Shown in pieces: positions 1 through 11,800 of a DNA stretch of 30,972 nucleotides. Position 1 is the first letter of the stretch. Each line of letters begins with the position of its first letter. Source of the stretch: Heterotrichella gracilis (Eukaryota; Sar; Xanthophyceae; Tribonematales; Xanthonemataceae). Position numbers and translations under genes: made by a program. Under the pieces are notes generated by a model that was given only the letters and a program-made list of their open reading frames with translations, was not told the origin of the DNA and ran no database searches. The stretch spans positions 1-30,972 of the forward strand of contig JAULBX010028260.1 in the NCBI GenBank assembly GCA_032358255.1, read 5' to 3'.

Positions 1-275
1 CTTACCGCACTTTCGTGCTCCCCATTTTATCCCGTCGCAAAGTTCAGGGAAATTCGAAAAATATCGCTACCCTTAGGCATTGGCAAGTGATACTTTTTAA
101 AAGGCAAAATAGTGTAAGCACTTGAGGAACCAGGATTTAGTTTGCATGTTCACTGGATTTTAAACCCACCGGATAGGGATTGGCCACACAAACAGAGGGG
201 TTCAATTTTTTTAGTTGTGAACGTTTGTGAGACGTTTTAAAGATGCAAATCTGTAGGATAGCTTGTAAATAATAG

Positions 276-337
276 CCTTAGGCAGGAGGACTTTAATATA
301 TCTTGTATGTGATATATTAAAATCCTCCTGCCTTAGG
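276..337. repeat. long hairpin-forming inverted repeat
   Basis: The left arm 276-302 and right arm 311-337 are reverse complements at 25 of 27 positions, with an 8-base loop (TTGTATGT). One of the two mismatches becomes a G-U pair in the RNA. The outer part of the stem is CCTTAGGCAGGAGGA-like and the inner part is AT-rich. Nothing nearby is coding. A 27-bp stem with a short loop could be a palindromic mobile-element remnant, a small-RNA precursor or a cruciform; the sequence does not decide. Confidence 0.85.
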
Positions 338-2272
338 TACCCTAGTAACTCAGTGGCTATGCACCCAGTGCGCAGTGTCTGGAATGCTACCTGTGCCAAA
401 TTTCTTGTCTTGGATCAGTAATCCTGGGTTAAGATTTATTTACAAGAACTGTTTTGACAGATTACTACGTATAAATCACATAATCCGTTACAAATGATAG
501 GTACATCTGTACCTAGGTTTGATGATGACTAAAATTTGTTACTACACAATAGTGGACATTTTTTCAATCTGGATATTGGTGAAAATGATATATTTATCGT
601 GGCATACTTGGCTTGTGCAAGGAAAGGACATTTCTTGACTCAGCTTGGGGATCCATGATCCTCAACTGGGGATGATTACACCTCACCCTGTATTGCCGTA
701 TAAGTTGAGCTCGGATTTGCTCTGCACCGTCTCTCAGGATCCTGGAAACCGCCCATCCCCGGAGTGGCCTGTGGCAAGTAATTGCTGCGGCGGACACCCA
801 TCATTTATTCTGTTCTGTTAATGGACATGCCTGCAGCTTGCATATCGACAATAACTTGAATAGTAATTATTGGAATGGTCGGCTGTTTGATTACATCCTG
901 TAATCCATTACAAATATTGACACAGGTACCTTGAAAATGAAAATGATGAATCATTTTTTGCAGCCATACTGCAAATGTACATAGGACATGCATCTGCCAT
1001 TTCTTCTGCGTTTCTGATGTCAGCCATGATGAGTGTACCGCCAAATTTGCACAGGTATGAATATATACAGTGTGCACATGGTGGTTCAAGTCATTATCTA
1101 GGTTCCATCATGGATAATAATGGGAAAAGTTTATTTCATCATCATCGTGGTGTTCTTTGCGTGTTTAGCTTGTTGTGAAGGAAAGGGCAACAAGCATACT
1201 GATCTTAAATTTAAATGAAAATGAGAACAATGGTTGGCCATGGCTGGTCGGTTAGCGTGGCTTCCGCCTCTTGTCACACTATGATTTATATGATAGCTGT
1301 GGATTTTCCTCTCCAGATGCTGCTGTTATTAGTCATTGAGTAGTATTAAAAGTTGTAAGTTACTCCGGCATGGAACAACTTAAAATGAAATTCTAGAAGC
1401 TGCACACCCTTTCAGTAATCAATGAATTACCTGATGTACATTTCCCCTAGTATGTGTAAGAGATGTGGCAAAGGCAATGTAGACAATGTCCATTTGACAT
1501 AATTTTCAGGGCATAATAAAATTATTGCAACGGAAAACATCACCTTCATCACCCTTGGCTCACAGCACAGCAATAACCTGCAACATTAGCCGTAGCCGTA
1601 GTGGGGTATTAGCCTCGTACGTTAACTTTTTATTGACTCGAACAGAGTCGTAAACAGTCCCATGTCGATTTGGATTCGGATGTCGAGCGGCGAATTAGGG
1701 CAATTAGCGGAGTCAGTGAAAGGTTATTTTTGGCGCGAAAACACCACTGCGCCTACGGCTATTAGCCTACATCACTGCAACAAACGAATCGTACATACAC
1801 TGTACATATGTTCATCCTCGCGTAACGTAGATCTGCTGCTGCTGCATATGCCCTATCCATCCCTGTAACGCACCTGTTGAAGCACACACCTCAAGTACAT
1901 AAAAACAAATCAGTGCACTTAAGCTAGCAGACGGGTGGCTTTTTTACAAATTTGTTTTAATTTGCAGTTTATTAAGTGACAGAAGCAACTTTTGATCGTG
2001 AGATTTTTCAAAATCTTACATTCACATGGGAGTTGGCAGGAAACAGACATTTCAAGTACTGGTGTCAGCAAATAGATGGGATAGTTTTGAACGCACAGCA
2101 AAGCACTTAAAGCACTCGTGGACAGCATAGCGACAACAGTGAGTTGCTTCGAATAGACCTCAAGGTCCGGCCCCAGGGGATGACCTGACTCATGTGCATG
2201 CAGAGAACCACACCGGGCGGCTACGGCTTGTAGGCCTGCCCCACCGACTCAGAAACCCATTAGAGCATGTGG

Positions 2273-2325
2273 CCCCCCAAACAATGGCCACATATGTACA
2301 CACCCCATTGTTGGGGGGGGGGGGG
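2273..2325. repeat. inverted repeat with G13 tract
   Basis: Arms 2273-2287 and 2305-2319 pair at 14 of 15 positions (core CCAAACAATGG-like against CCATTGTTGG) around a 17-base loop. The right arm runs into a 13-base G homopolymer (2313-2325). No gene is visible around it. Confidence 0.7.
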
Positions 2326-3340
2326 TCCATGCCAGAACAGCGATGCTGACAACCATGAGACCGGTCTTAATGGTACCACACACTGTCTACACTGTCAATG
2401 CAAGGAGGAAGATTTTATGCGATATGTTAGCATACTTGGCGGAGGTTGTGAGACAATGGCAGATCTATTCTCCAATTGTCATGTCGATTTATTGACCGTA
2501 GCATTTGTACAGAAATAATCAGGGTGAAAAATTAGACTGGATGTACTGGGTGCCTACACTCATGAGGTTGATTTTGCCAGTTAGTGCAAGACCATTGGAC
2601 GGCATCATGTGAATTAGTTGAATGCCATCAGTGGCCATCGGACCAACTTGAGTGAACACCAACTCACTTTTCTGTCATTTATGCCAAACCATCTGGATAC
2701 ACTTTGAAGAAAAAAAACCGTAGTGCTTTGACTGTAAGAATAAGAATACGATAATATTGCCTTGTACTATATGGGATGATTCAAAATCCCCGTCATTTTC
2801 GCCCTGGAGAAGAAAATGACCTTCGATTTTAAACCGGGTTTTAAAGTTTGTTTTTATTTTTTCCGAATCAAATTCAAGAAACCAACCAACGTGTATCCGC
2901 ATATAACCCAGACGGGTTCTGAAACCCAGGCGATACGAGTTCTATGGGTGCCAGCAAGGACGTTTATGACGTTTATCTTATATGCGGATGCAAAGAGTGT
3001 TGCCCGTGAGACCCTTGCTGGCCATTCTCCAGTGCATCAGATATAACGAGCTTTGAGACTGGCTGCCCAGATTTTTTTGTTGTGGTCGAAGGGCTACAGG
3101 CCGCTTTTCTATAGCACACAAGTTGTTGCTTAGTCAGAACATCGTCTTCGAAACATATATCTACAAGGGCTCGTCGTCTCCCCTGCCTGCCACCTGCCAC
3201 CTGGTGCCTAGGCTTCGGCCGTTCAAACTGCCCAACAACCCATATTGGTAACTAGCAACCAACAAACGTAAGTTCAATGTTGGCGTGGTGCGTTCGGTCA
3301 ACGTTTTTGATGGCCTTCAGTGGGCTGCCAAGGCCCTCCC

Positions 3341-3499
3341 ATGTCCTTGCCAAAACCAACTACCTCGTGGGTAGTTCACACCCCCCCAGTTTTGCTTAAA
3401 ACTTACGCTCCGGCAAGTATGGTTAACGAGGTGGCGGCTCATTTGCAGGCCTACAACCCATTTACAGCTTTTCTCAAACCCAAGGAAGCTCACAACCAG
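3341..3499 (+). other. possible 5' exon of the next gene
   Basis: An ATG at 3341 opens a frame of 53 codons with protein-like composition (ending ...TAFLKPKEAHNQ), closed by a CAG|GTCAGC donor-like site at 3500. It sits about 300 bases ahead of the first sure exon of the downstream gene. The exon would end in phase 0, while the acceptor at 3808/3809 needs phase 2, so it cannot be joined directly. Either another small exon lies between, the acceptor is elsewhere, or this is chance. Confidence 0.25.
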
Positions 3500-3615
3500 G
3501 TCAGCAGTCCTCCTCTGTCCATGCTGTAGTCTGGCCAGGTACACTGTTTTCAAAAACCACAACGACCCATCAGGAAAGGCTCAGTGGCTTTGTTTGAATA
3601 GACTTTGCTTAGTAA

Positions 3616-3645
3616 TTGCCCTGGGCAGTGTTGCCCTGGGCAGTG
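3616..3645 (+). repeat. 15-bp tandem repeat, two copies
   Basis: The unit TTGCCCTGGGCAGTG occurs twice in perfect tandem (3616-3630 and 3631-3645), upstream of the first sure exon of the unrecognised gene that follows. The core GCCCTGGGC is nearly palindromic. Confidence 0.9.
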
Positions 3646-3866
3646 TTGCTGCTGCAGTCTTGCTCCACTTATGTTGTCCTGGCTGGACCAACACACTGCT
3701 GGCATGTTGCTTCTGTTGCAACACAGGGAAATGCAGCGATGTCCCATCAAACTCCATGCAGTGCATCACTGTTCTCTAATATCTTCTGTATGTGCCCTCG
3801 ACATTTAGGCTGTATTTTCAAGACTACACCAGTCACTGTGACGGACACAGTCTGACCTGGCCATTC

Positions 3867-6800
3867 ATGCTCAACAAAGATTTCGAAGCTCAACAAGAAG
3901 CACAGCTGCTTTACCTTGCTGAGGCTGGCTGGCAGGTAGAGCGCAGGGCTACCTACTCTTCTGGGATACCTTACTTCCACTTGGTGGCACCAGAGGGTCT
4001 CATTTTCCGCTTGCTCAGGTATCATAAAACAATGCCTGCTGTTGCACCTGTGAAGCAAGCCCCTCCTGGTGCACCTGAGTCTGGAGGTGTAAGCATGGCC
4101 AGCATAACACAACAAGAACATCTAATACGTTCCTTGCTGTTCAGTAAAGCTGTGCTGCACGCACAAGAGTGTCAAGCGCGCATCAAGATGTCCGCTGAGA
4201 GCTTGCCGAAAGCTGGTGGTGACAACAGTGCCACTGTCTCAGCAGCTGGTCACGGCGGAAAAGACAGCCACGAAACTGGTAGAAGCACTTTGAGGAATAG
4301 CCAGCCTGTGCCAGCTGGACCTCCTCCAGGACCAACCAGTACAACAGCAGCAACCAAGGGACATAGCAGCGACGGGCCTGGCAAAACTAGCAGTGCTCCT
4401 GGCCCCTTGGAACCTGAAAACAAGGCAAGCTTTGGTTTGCCCCTTTCCAGCCCATCCGCAGGCCTCCCCTCCACAACCACTGGTTCTATGGCTGGACTGG
4501 GAGGTGACTCCAACCACGCCGGCCCGCGCCTGCCTGACCGCAAAGCCCTGCTGCAGAAGAAGGCAGGGATAAAACCCATACCAGGTGAGAGCAGTGCACA
4601 TGCCCCGCTGGGAAGCTATCCTCTTTGGAATGTGTTTTTAAACAACGATTTGGCGTGTTCTATTGCAACAGCACCGTGCTTCATTACCACCACTACCGTC
4701 AAGCGCCATCGTTCTGCAACCCCCTGTCCTCTGCCATAGATTTCTAACCCATCAGCTCTGCCACTCCTCCTGTGCATCACCAGCAGCATGTTGGTCGCAG
4801 GTGCTGGCTCTGCGGGTAAAACAGGCACTCACATGCCTGACGCCACCACCCTGGATTCTCAGCCCAGCCAACCAACCAGTCAGCTACAGGGCTCCCAGGC
4901 AGCTGCAGCTCAGGCGCCAGCACACTGCACCTCTGTGGGGGCTGCCGCCGGTCGCATGCATCACCTGGTGCCAGATGGTACCCTGCAGCCACCCAACGCA
5001 GCTGCTGCAGCATCTATTGCCAGCCTTCTGGCTGCATGGCCAACCGATACTGCCAGCGTCCACCAGCCGCCAGCAGCGCAAGCCCAAGTGCCAGCAAGGA
5101 ACACAGCAGCGGCAGCTATCCGCAGTGCCCGCTGTGCAAACGCCAGTGCACCACCCGCTGCCCCCCCCGGCGCTCCTGGCGGTCGCCAGCCCAAGGCAAC
5201 CGCTAGCCAGCCACCCGCAGGCCCCGCCAGCCAGCAGCCTGCAGGCGCCAAGGCTGTTCCAGATGAGGCACAGGAGCATCCAGGTGACAAGCCCAAAGGC
5301 AGGAAGCGGGCAGCCCCTGCTCGTCACGTCCCGACCACAACAGCTGCGTTGCAGACCAATGAGCCGTCCCAGGTAACTCCATGGCACACTCTGCATTCAA
5401 AACCTGTATCTGTGCAGCGCATGCAGTTTTTACTGGCCGCTACATGCCATTTGCAAAGCTATGGGTGATCCATTTTGAGTATGGGGGTGTGGCTAGTTCC
5501 AGAGTTAAATTGGGTGTGGGGCAATGCAGTGTATCGAGGTGTTGGAATGCAGTGCTGCATTCCGTATCGCCACTGTCAGCGGTTGCCAACAGTATCCTTG
5601 CGTGTTTTCAGGATACTCTTAGCGACGGCTCGGAAGACCAGCCTGCTGTGCCCAAGCGCGCGCGCACAGGCTGCCCCCCTGGCGCCAGCGCTCCCGCCTT
5701 GCCATCCCCAACTGGTTGCATGATGATGCCCTTACAGCTGCTTCCAGTCGGGGCCGACAACCCCTTGGTGCACTTGGCACACCTTGCATGCGCGTCCGAG
5801 CAAGGCGGAGCCGCTGGGGCCAGCCCCGAGGGGCCCCAGAGCGTCATCCCGGGCTTAGATGGGCAAGGGTACCCATTGCAAGGTGTCTTGGCTGCACTGG
5901 TGCCGTCTCCACATCGAATTCTTCCTGAAGGTGTGGATGGCCGAACTGTGGGCTCACCCTACTTGTAATGTTCAAGGATTATACTGTATGCATGCGGGGT
6001 CTACTGTATGCATGAGGGATATTTAAATACGTAATACGCAATCATGTTAATTAAATCTATAAAAACAAAACGTGCATTTTCATAATTTAATGTTTCACAA
6101 AAACTGAAATTAATAGAAATAAAGTTAATTGATGATGCGTCACTTTTTACAAAAGAGCAAGAAATGTAACTAATTACTGCCTCAATCAGATACAAGCCAT
6201 GCCCGCATGAAAGCCATCACCCAGGAAAGCGCACAATATACCTCATTTGTCAAACTCTGCTTGACACGCCACTCATACTACTAAAATACAAACTCGAAAC
6301 TTGGGCATTCTTTCTTTTTATCTACCAGTTTTTTAACTACATGTATGTATTACAAACGGGGTCAAAATATGTGTTTTCAAGTTTTTTGCTTTGTACTCTG
6401 CTTGGTTTAAAACTTGTTTGGATTTTGACTGGGCAGTGGTGTTGGCTGATGTTGTTTGGCGTATATCTGCAACAATTGCGAATCCACTCAGTATCTACGG
6501 CCACAGGATTATGACTAGGCAGTAAACAAACTGCCCTTCAGAGGTCACGTAAGGTGTATGCAACAGGAATTGCCATGTGGCACACAATTGAGGACACGTC
6601 TGCTGAGGGGTCAAGTATGCCACACATAACAGGTTGTAAATAAGTATGTGTGGCATATTTTTCAAACCATCAGATGTTGGGACTATTAAATTGAGGACTT
6701 AACTAGCAACAACAAAATTAGAATTCACGCTTGCATAGTGCCTACCAGCTCTGGCCTGGCAGGCAGTATATTCTTGTTTAATGTATTTAAGGAAGTCGCG

Positions 6801-7853
6801 GTATGCAGGGAATTGGCATAGTCGGAACTGCAACGATGTCTTTACGGGCTCGTTCTCGTCTTATATGAATATTGTCTTTAATACTCCTGCAGGTCCCAGT
6901 GGCCCACAGTACAAGGCAGTCTGGGTGTACACGGGAGCGGCAGTCGCTGGTCCCGATCGCGGCGCACAGGGGGGCAACTCAGCTGCCAGTACCCCACCAG
7001 GTCCTGCGCAGCAACACATACAGACAGCGCCTGCCGGATCCATCAGTGGGTAAGCTACAATCCACCTGTCCAAGATCCTGTCTTGGTAAAATAAATACTA
7101 AAAAACATTAACAGAACTGCTTTGGGGGTGGGTGAAGCTAGCATGCTTTGGGGGTGGGTGAAGCTAGCAGCACCACCATGCACAGGTTGCATGACCAGTG
7201 CCCATGCATTGCAACATATTCCGCGTCATCACACCTTCTTGTGTGCGAGCTGCGCCCACTGCTGCAGCACTTTGTTGCTGTCATGGTTTTTTGTGTACAT
7301 GACTTCATGGCTGAAACACACATGCTAATTGGCTACTGAAATAGCCGCCGTGCACTCCCCGGCGCCGTGCACCTGACAAAAGCTTTTCTGGTGCAGCAAC
7401 CCTGGTGCAGGTGACGGCCTGGATACGCTCGAGCTTGAGGGGCTGGAGGCAGCACAGCAGGTCATTGGCACATCGATTCCCCGCCTCCGCGCCAAGCTAC
7501 AGCAGCAAAGCCAGCACGTGTCTGCCGCGAACACCGCTCTGAAGGCTCTCCAAACTGACGTGCAAGGCAAGGACGCCACCATCGCTGCCCATGCCCAGCA
7601 GCTGCAGGAGCTCGAGGGGAGGCTTGCGACTCAGGCCAGGGTGCTTCAAGAGGAAAGGCTGGCCAAGCAGCAGCTGGAGCAGCTAGCTGCGCAGAAGGAC
7701 GGGGAGGTTGCAGCGGCGAAGGAGGAGTGTGCGGTGTTTCAGCGCCAGCGTGACCAGCTGCAGGAGGAGCACGACGAGTTGCGGAAGCAGCTGGACAGCA
7801 TACAGGCCATCATGCTGTCCAACGCCAGAAAGGGCAATGGAATTGCACATTGA
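3867..7853 (+). CDS. unrecognised nuclear-type protein, Trp/Arg block plus C-terminal coiled coil
   Basis: I do not recognise this gene. Phase-consistent exons are 3867-4584, 4801-5372, 5612-5930, 6893-7049 and 7397-7853, giving 740 codons. The first may extend back to an acceptor at 3809. Residues 20-52 (AEAGWQVERR...PEGLIFRLLR) faintly resemble the MBD-like segment of plant chromatin proteins; that is a guess. Then come long Ser/Pro/Ala/Gln-rich linkers, basic NLS-like clusters KPKGRKR (403-409) and PKRAR (444-448), and a heptad-rich Gln/Glu/Leu coiled coil (about 600-730). This suggests a nuclear scaffold or chromatin-associated protein. Weak points: the start; the third exon could instead donate at 5883 or run to a stop at 5966-5968, where TGTAA overlaps the stop. 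In that case the coiled-coil exons would belong to a separate gene. The 962-base intron is AT-rich and non-coding. Confidence 0.6.
7118..7169 (+). repeat. 26-bp perfect tandem duplication
   Basis: Two identical adjacent 26-base units (7118-7143 and 7144-7169; core TTTGGGGGTGGGTGAAGC) lie inside the last intron (7050-7396) of the preceding unrecognised gene. It looks like a recent slippage duplication of a G-rich segment. Confidence 0.9.
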
Positions 7854-8892
7854 ATGTGGTGGGTGATGATGGGCAGAACAAGCCAGTTTATAGTGCTGCA
7901 TCGATGAAGCTGGCTTTCAGCATTTCCAAAGCTTGAAGCAACAAAATAATCGTTCCTTTGTCATTATCCAGATTTGCACACTTGCACCAAAGTGTCTCGT
8001 AGCGTTGCTTTTGCATGCCAGGCACGTTTACCCATTTCACTGAGATTTTATATTAAGAGAGCTGCCAGACTGGGTGGTAATCGCACTGGGAAGTATCAGG
8101 CACAAAACAACAATATAGGCTCTTGAGATAATATGACATCACCAGGGGACTAGAAATAGTTATCATCACACCAAAGTCCGTCAAAATACTGCAGCAAGTC
8201 AGATTTCCGCAGTGTTCACAGTGTAGCTTATAGTCCTGGGCCCACTAGTGGCCCGCCTTGTCTGGGAAAATTCCATGAATGCGTTCTATGCCATAGAGTT
8301 ATAGCTATGGATTATATTCAGTATTCCTTGCCACAACATGCATATGTCGTTCAATCACTCTCATACCAAAGATAGAAAGCACTGTATAGTGCAATATCAG
8401 TTAATGATATACAGTTCTGAGGTTCATCAATAAATGCCTGGACAATGCAATTGCATTGAGTGGGCCAGTTTATGTCAATTTAAGCGATTCGAGCATCCAT
8501 GTTTGAGGTGCACCTCAGATGTCAGCCTCAGTCCGTGAGCTAAACTGCAGTGCAACTTGCAGAGTAATAACTGACAGTGTCAACAACATCATCAAGGCTC
8601 AGACTTTACTTCTGTTATAATTTCACGTAATTTACGTGATTTTAAATTTGATCCCCCAAAAAGATACCAAATAGGCTGTTCAATTTTAAAAATAGAAACT
8701 GATTTTTTGGAAATTACTTCTTTACAGGAATGGGTTCTAGCAGACCAGAGCAGACCATTCAAAAGGACCAGCGTGGTACAAATAGTAACGACTGACAACT
8801 CTCCAGCCCTCTTGCACGTTCACGCAGATCAAGTCTGCGAGGAGCAACACTCGATGGTGTGCGTGTAAAGTATTCCACGGGCACACCGCCGC
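7854..8892. other. intergenic spacer
   Basis: About 1 kb between the coiled-coil protein and the GH79 homologue. Composition drops to AT-rich after about 7900. I see no coding exon and no obvious TGTAA signal close behind the stop at 7853. The last part (8700-8892) becomes GC-rich and should hold the promoter and leader of the GH79 gene. Confidence 0.5.
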
Positions 8893-11800
8893 ATGGCGCA
8901 GATGGTGGAGGCGGGCGCGCAACGCCACCTCCTGGCTATGGTGGTGCTGGTGGTGTGGGGGATCGCAGGTGGAGGTGTGGCATCAAACCCACATGAAACC
9001 GCATGCACAGCTGTCATCCTTCCCGCCAGACTATTGGCAACAAGGGTCACTGCACAGCAGCATTCTGTTGTCGAGTCACGAACCCAGTGCTAGACCAGCG
9101 GTATCCTATGAGTAGGCGTGCAGAATCAAGCAGGTTCGTGGCACTGTCGGGTCAATATGGTTGCCACCTGGCATGGCGGTGCTCCTTTCAGTGGCCACCG
9201 GTGCAGCACACACCCCTGACTCTGCAGAAAAGATAGCGCACTGTATTGATGCCACACAAACATGCACATCATAACGGCTAAACCTACCCCATCCCACCCC
9301 ACCCCACCCCATAACCACCAATCCACCAAATGGCCCCAGTCCCCACTAGCCATACACCCCCCACTGCTGCATCAACCCCCGCTGCTGCACCAACTCCTGG
9401 TGAATATTTCCCTCGCTCTTGGCGCATGCCCATAGTTGCCTTTCTCGTCCTGCTTACAGGCTGCTTTCCTGTCACCGGCGCTGGTCAACAGCTCCTGGCC
9501 AACACAGTAGGCAACACCAGCACCAGCAGACACACCATGCGTGCACTGACCGCCACAAAACGTGCATCCCCGCCGCACAAAGTCCGTCCCAAGCCACGAT
9601 CTCCCCCGCCCCCACCCCCTTCCCTCTCGCTGGGTTCTGCTACCATCTTCCCTGGGCGGCGTGTGAGGGCCCTAAATAAGGGTTACTGGGGCCTGTCGAT
9701 AGAGCCATCCTCCTGGAGGTGGGTGGCCAAATCCCTACGGAAGGTGTTCGCCAGAATCCACCCTTCTGTTGATGGTTGTAGCAAAGGTTGCACCTGAGGG
9801 TCTCCAACGGGCGGTCCCGCACGGTCCGTACCAACGCAAAAGGGTTTTTGCTGCTTCGTTGTCTTGGACTACATGCTGTTGTTTCCCGCCTCACTGCCTC
9901 GTCACTCCCCTCCCTGCTTTGTTGATCATTTTATAAATGCTTGCCTGCTATATCCCAGGTGGGTTTGCTGAGTGTGACTCTCAATTGAACCCTTGTAAAT
10001 GGTTCCCCTTGTTTCCTTTGTGACATTATGCCCCTGACATGCAGGCAGTACCTTGCCAGCCCCGCCTTTTACACCTACATCAAAGCCCTGGCAGGGGCCG
10101 CAAGGGGCAATGACATCGTTTTCAGAATAAATGGGGCGGCTTCAGAGGAGGCGAAACTCGGGTGGAGCAAACTGGAGTATGCTCGCATGGCAGGCCTGTG
10201 CAAGCAGCGAGGGGTGAAATTCCTGCTGGGGGTGAATTACAAGGCCCAGGATTTGAAATTCAGCACCAGCCAGGTACATGGCAGTGCACAGCAGTGGTAG
10301 TTGGCTGTTGGAACTTGGTGGCATCTCCACCCATCTTGAACAACCCACAGCAGCCACATAGCATGTGCCGTGCTCCCTGTAATGCCATCTCATGACAGAT
10401 ACCATGTGAATTTGCCACCACCTGCACCCCCTTGCTATTGGCCACCGTTGCGCTGCTATGCCTGCGTGACTCTCCATTTCCTGTACTCTTGCCGGTTGGT
10501 GCTTGCTCAGGGGGCCTTGAGGGTCACCACAAAGATCCGCACCCACAAACGCCTACAACCCTGAATAAATGGCTATGTGAAACCTTGCTCCTCAAACTCT
10601 AAGCAGTTTGATGATCATGGCTCAGATGGAGGGCCTTCGCTTGTCGAGAAGTATATGCATCATTTGCCCTTTGTTCTCTGCAGATCAACGATGCTCTGCG
10701 CTACCTCCCCCGCACCTGCATCATTGGGTTTGAGCTAGGTGCCCAACCAGACAAGCTGGTGACCACCCCAATGACTGTCAAGGGCAAGTTGGTCCAGGTG
10801 GCGCCCTGGGACTGCAGGAAGGACAAGGTGGTGAAGGGTGTGTGGAAGGCGTGGCAGCAGCAATACGCGGCATTTGCAGGGGCCCTGGCAACAGGTGCGC
10901 AGCTTGTAGCACACCAAATTGGCTGGGGTGGGGTGTAGCAGGTTTCACGTGAGTATTGAGGTTAACGTAAGCGTTTTGGGACAGTACATGGGGGACAGCC
11001 TTGGGTATGTGTGTATGGGGGGAGGGAGGGGCGCAGGTCCTGCGGCCTGTCAACCCACTCACTGAAACTGGGAACGTCCCCCCATTTTGCTTGCCCACGT
11101 GTGCAATCATTAGAAGTCAAGGAAATTCTGCGCATATGCGGAATTATAAATGTTGAAGCATGAAATGCATGGAAAAAATATTCCAATGGAAATGGATTTA
11201 CTTTTTACCCTGGCATTCCGACGGATTGCAGACACAATAATACCAAGTCAGACAACCCAACCTACAGCCTGTTTAATTGTACTTAGCTGCCCATCTCCTA
11301 AAAACGGCAGCCGTTTCCTACTGGTTGTCCCCGCATGAGATCCCCTCCCTTGCAGGCCCCCTGAAGAAGCGCAGCATCCCCCTGATTGGCCCAGGCTGGA
11401 GCACCCTCAGAGGCGCGCCACCCGACATATCCTGTGTGCAGGCAAGTAGGGCGGGTGGTGGAGGGTGATTGTATGACCGTGTACTCAGGGGGTCGTTGAG
11501 TGCTTGGGGTAGGCGGGAAAGGCACACAAAGGACCCTGGTGGGGAAAACACATCAGGACGTTGAACCAAGGTCAAACAATGGTGTAAAAAATGTCAGGAT
11601 ATATTTGCACAAAATAACGTGTCAGATTGCAGGAGTAATATACCATCAAATTAGGTATCATCATCTTCATACAGAAGAAGAAGTAGATACTGGGCGCGGC
11701 CCACCACAGTCTTTAATGGTCATTACCACCTCTAGTTCCGATGTCAGGATGTATGAAGTGTCTTCTGTGCAGTGTTTACAATATCAGTAACCTTTCAACC

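Larger units (their letters stand above)
1..3340. other. gene-poor AT-leaning region
   Basis: I see no coding region that I can support here. Open frames are short, mostly in low-GC sequence, lack protein-like composition on either strand, and none joins into a phase-consistent exon chain. The stretch holds a hairpin at 276-337, a second inverted repeat with a G run at 2273-2325, and a small 11-base inverted repeat (2895-2905 with 2979-2989). It may be intergenic DNA or a long 5' intron of the gene that follows. Confidence 0.5.

Noticed and set aside
4884..5396. 170-codon minus-strand frame inside the unrecognised gene
   Set aside because: It is an antisense shadow of the Ala/Gln/Pro-rich exon 4801-5372, whose plus-strand frame has phase-matched splice sites on both sides.
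5982..6014. 13-bp direct repeat TACTGTATGCATG as a target-site duplication of an insertion
   Set aside because: The copies are only 20 bases apart with no element between them; probably a short tandem repeat.
9330..9459. GH79 start at 9330 or 9426 with a hydrophobic N-terminus
   Set aside because: The hydrophobic run is the translated polypyrimidine tract of a strong acceptor at 9459, and the exon 8893-8968 supplies a better signal peptide in the right phase.
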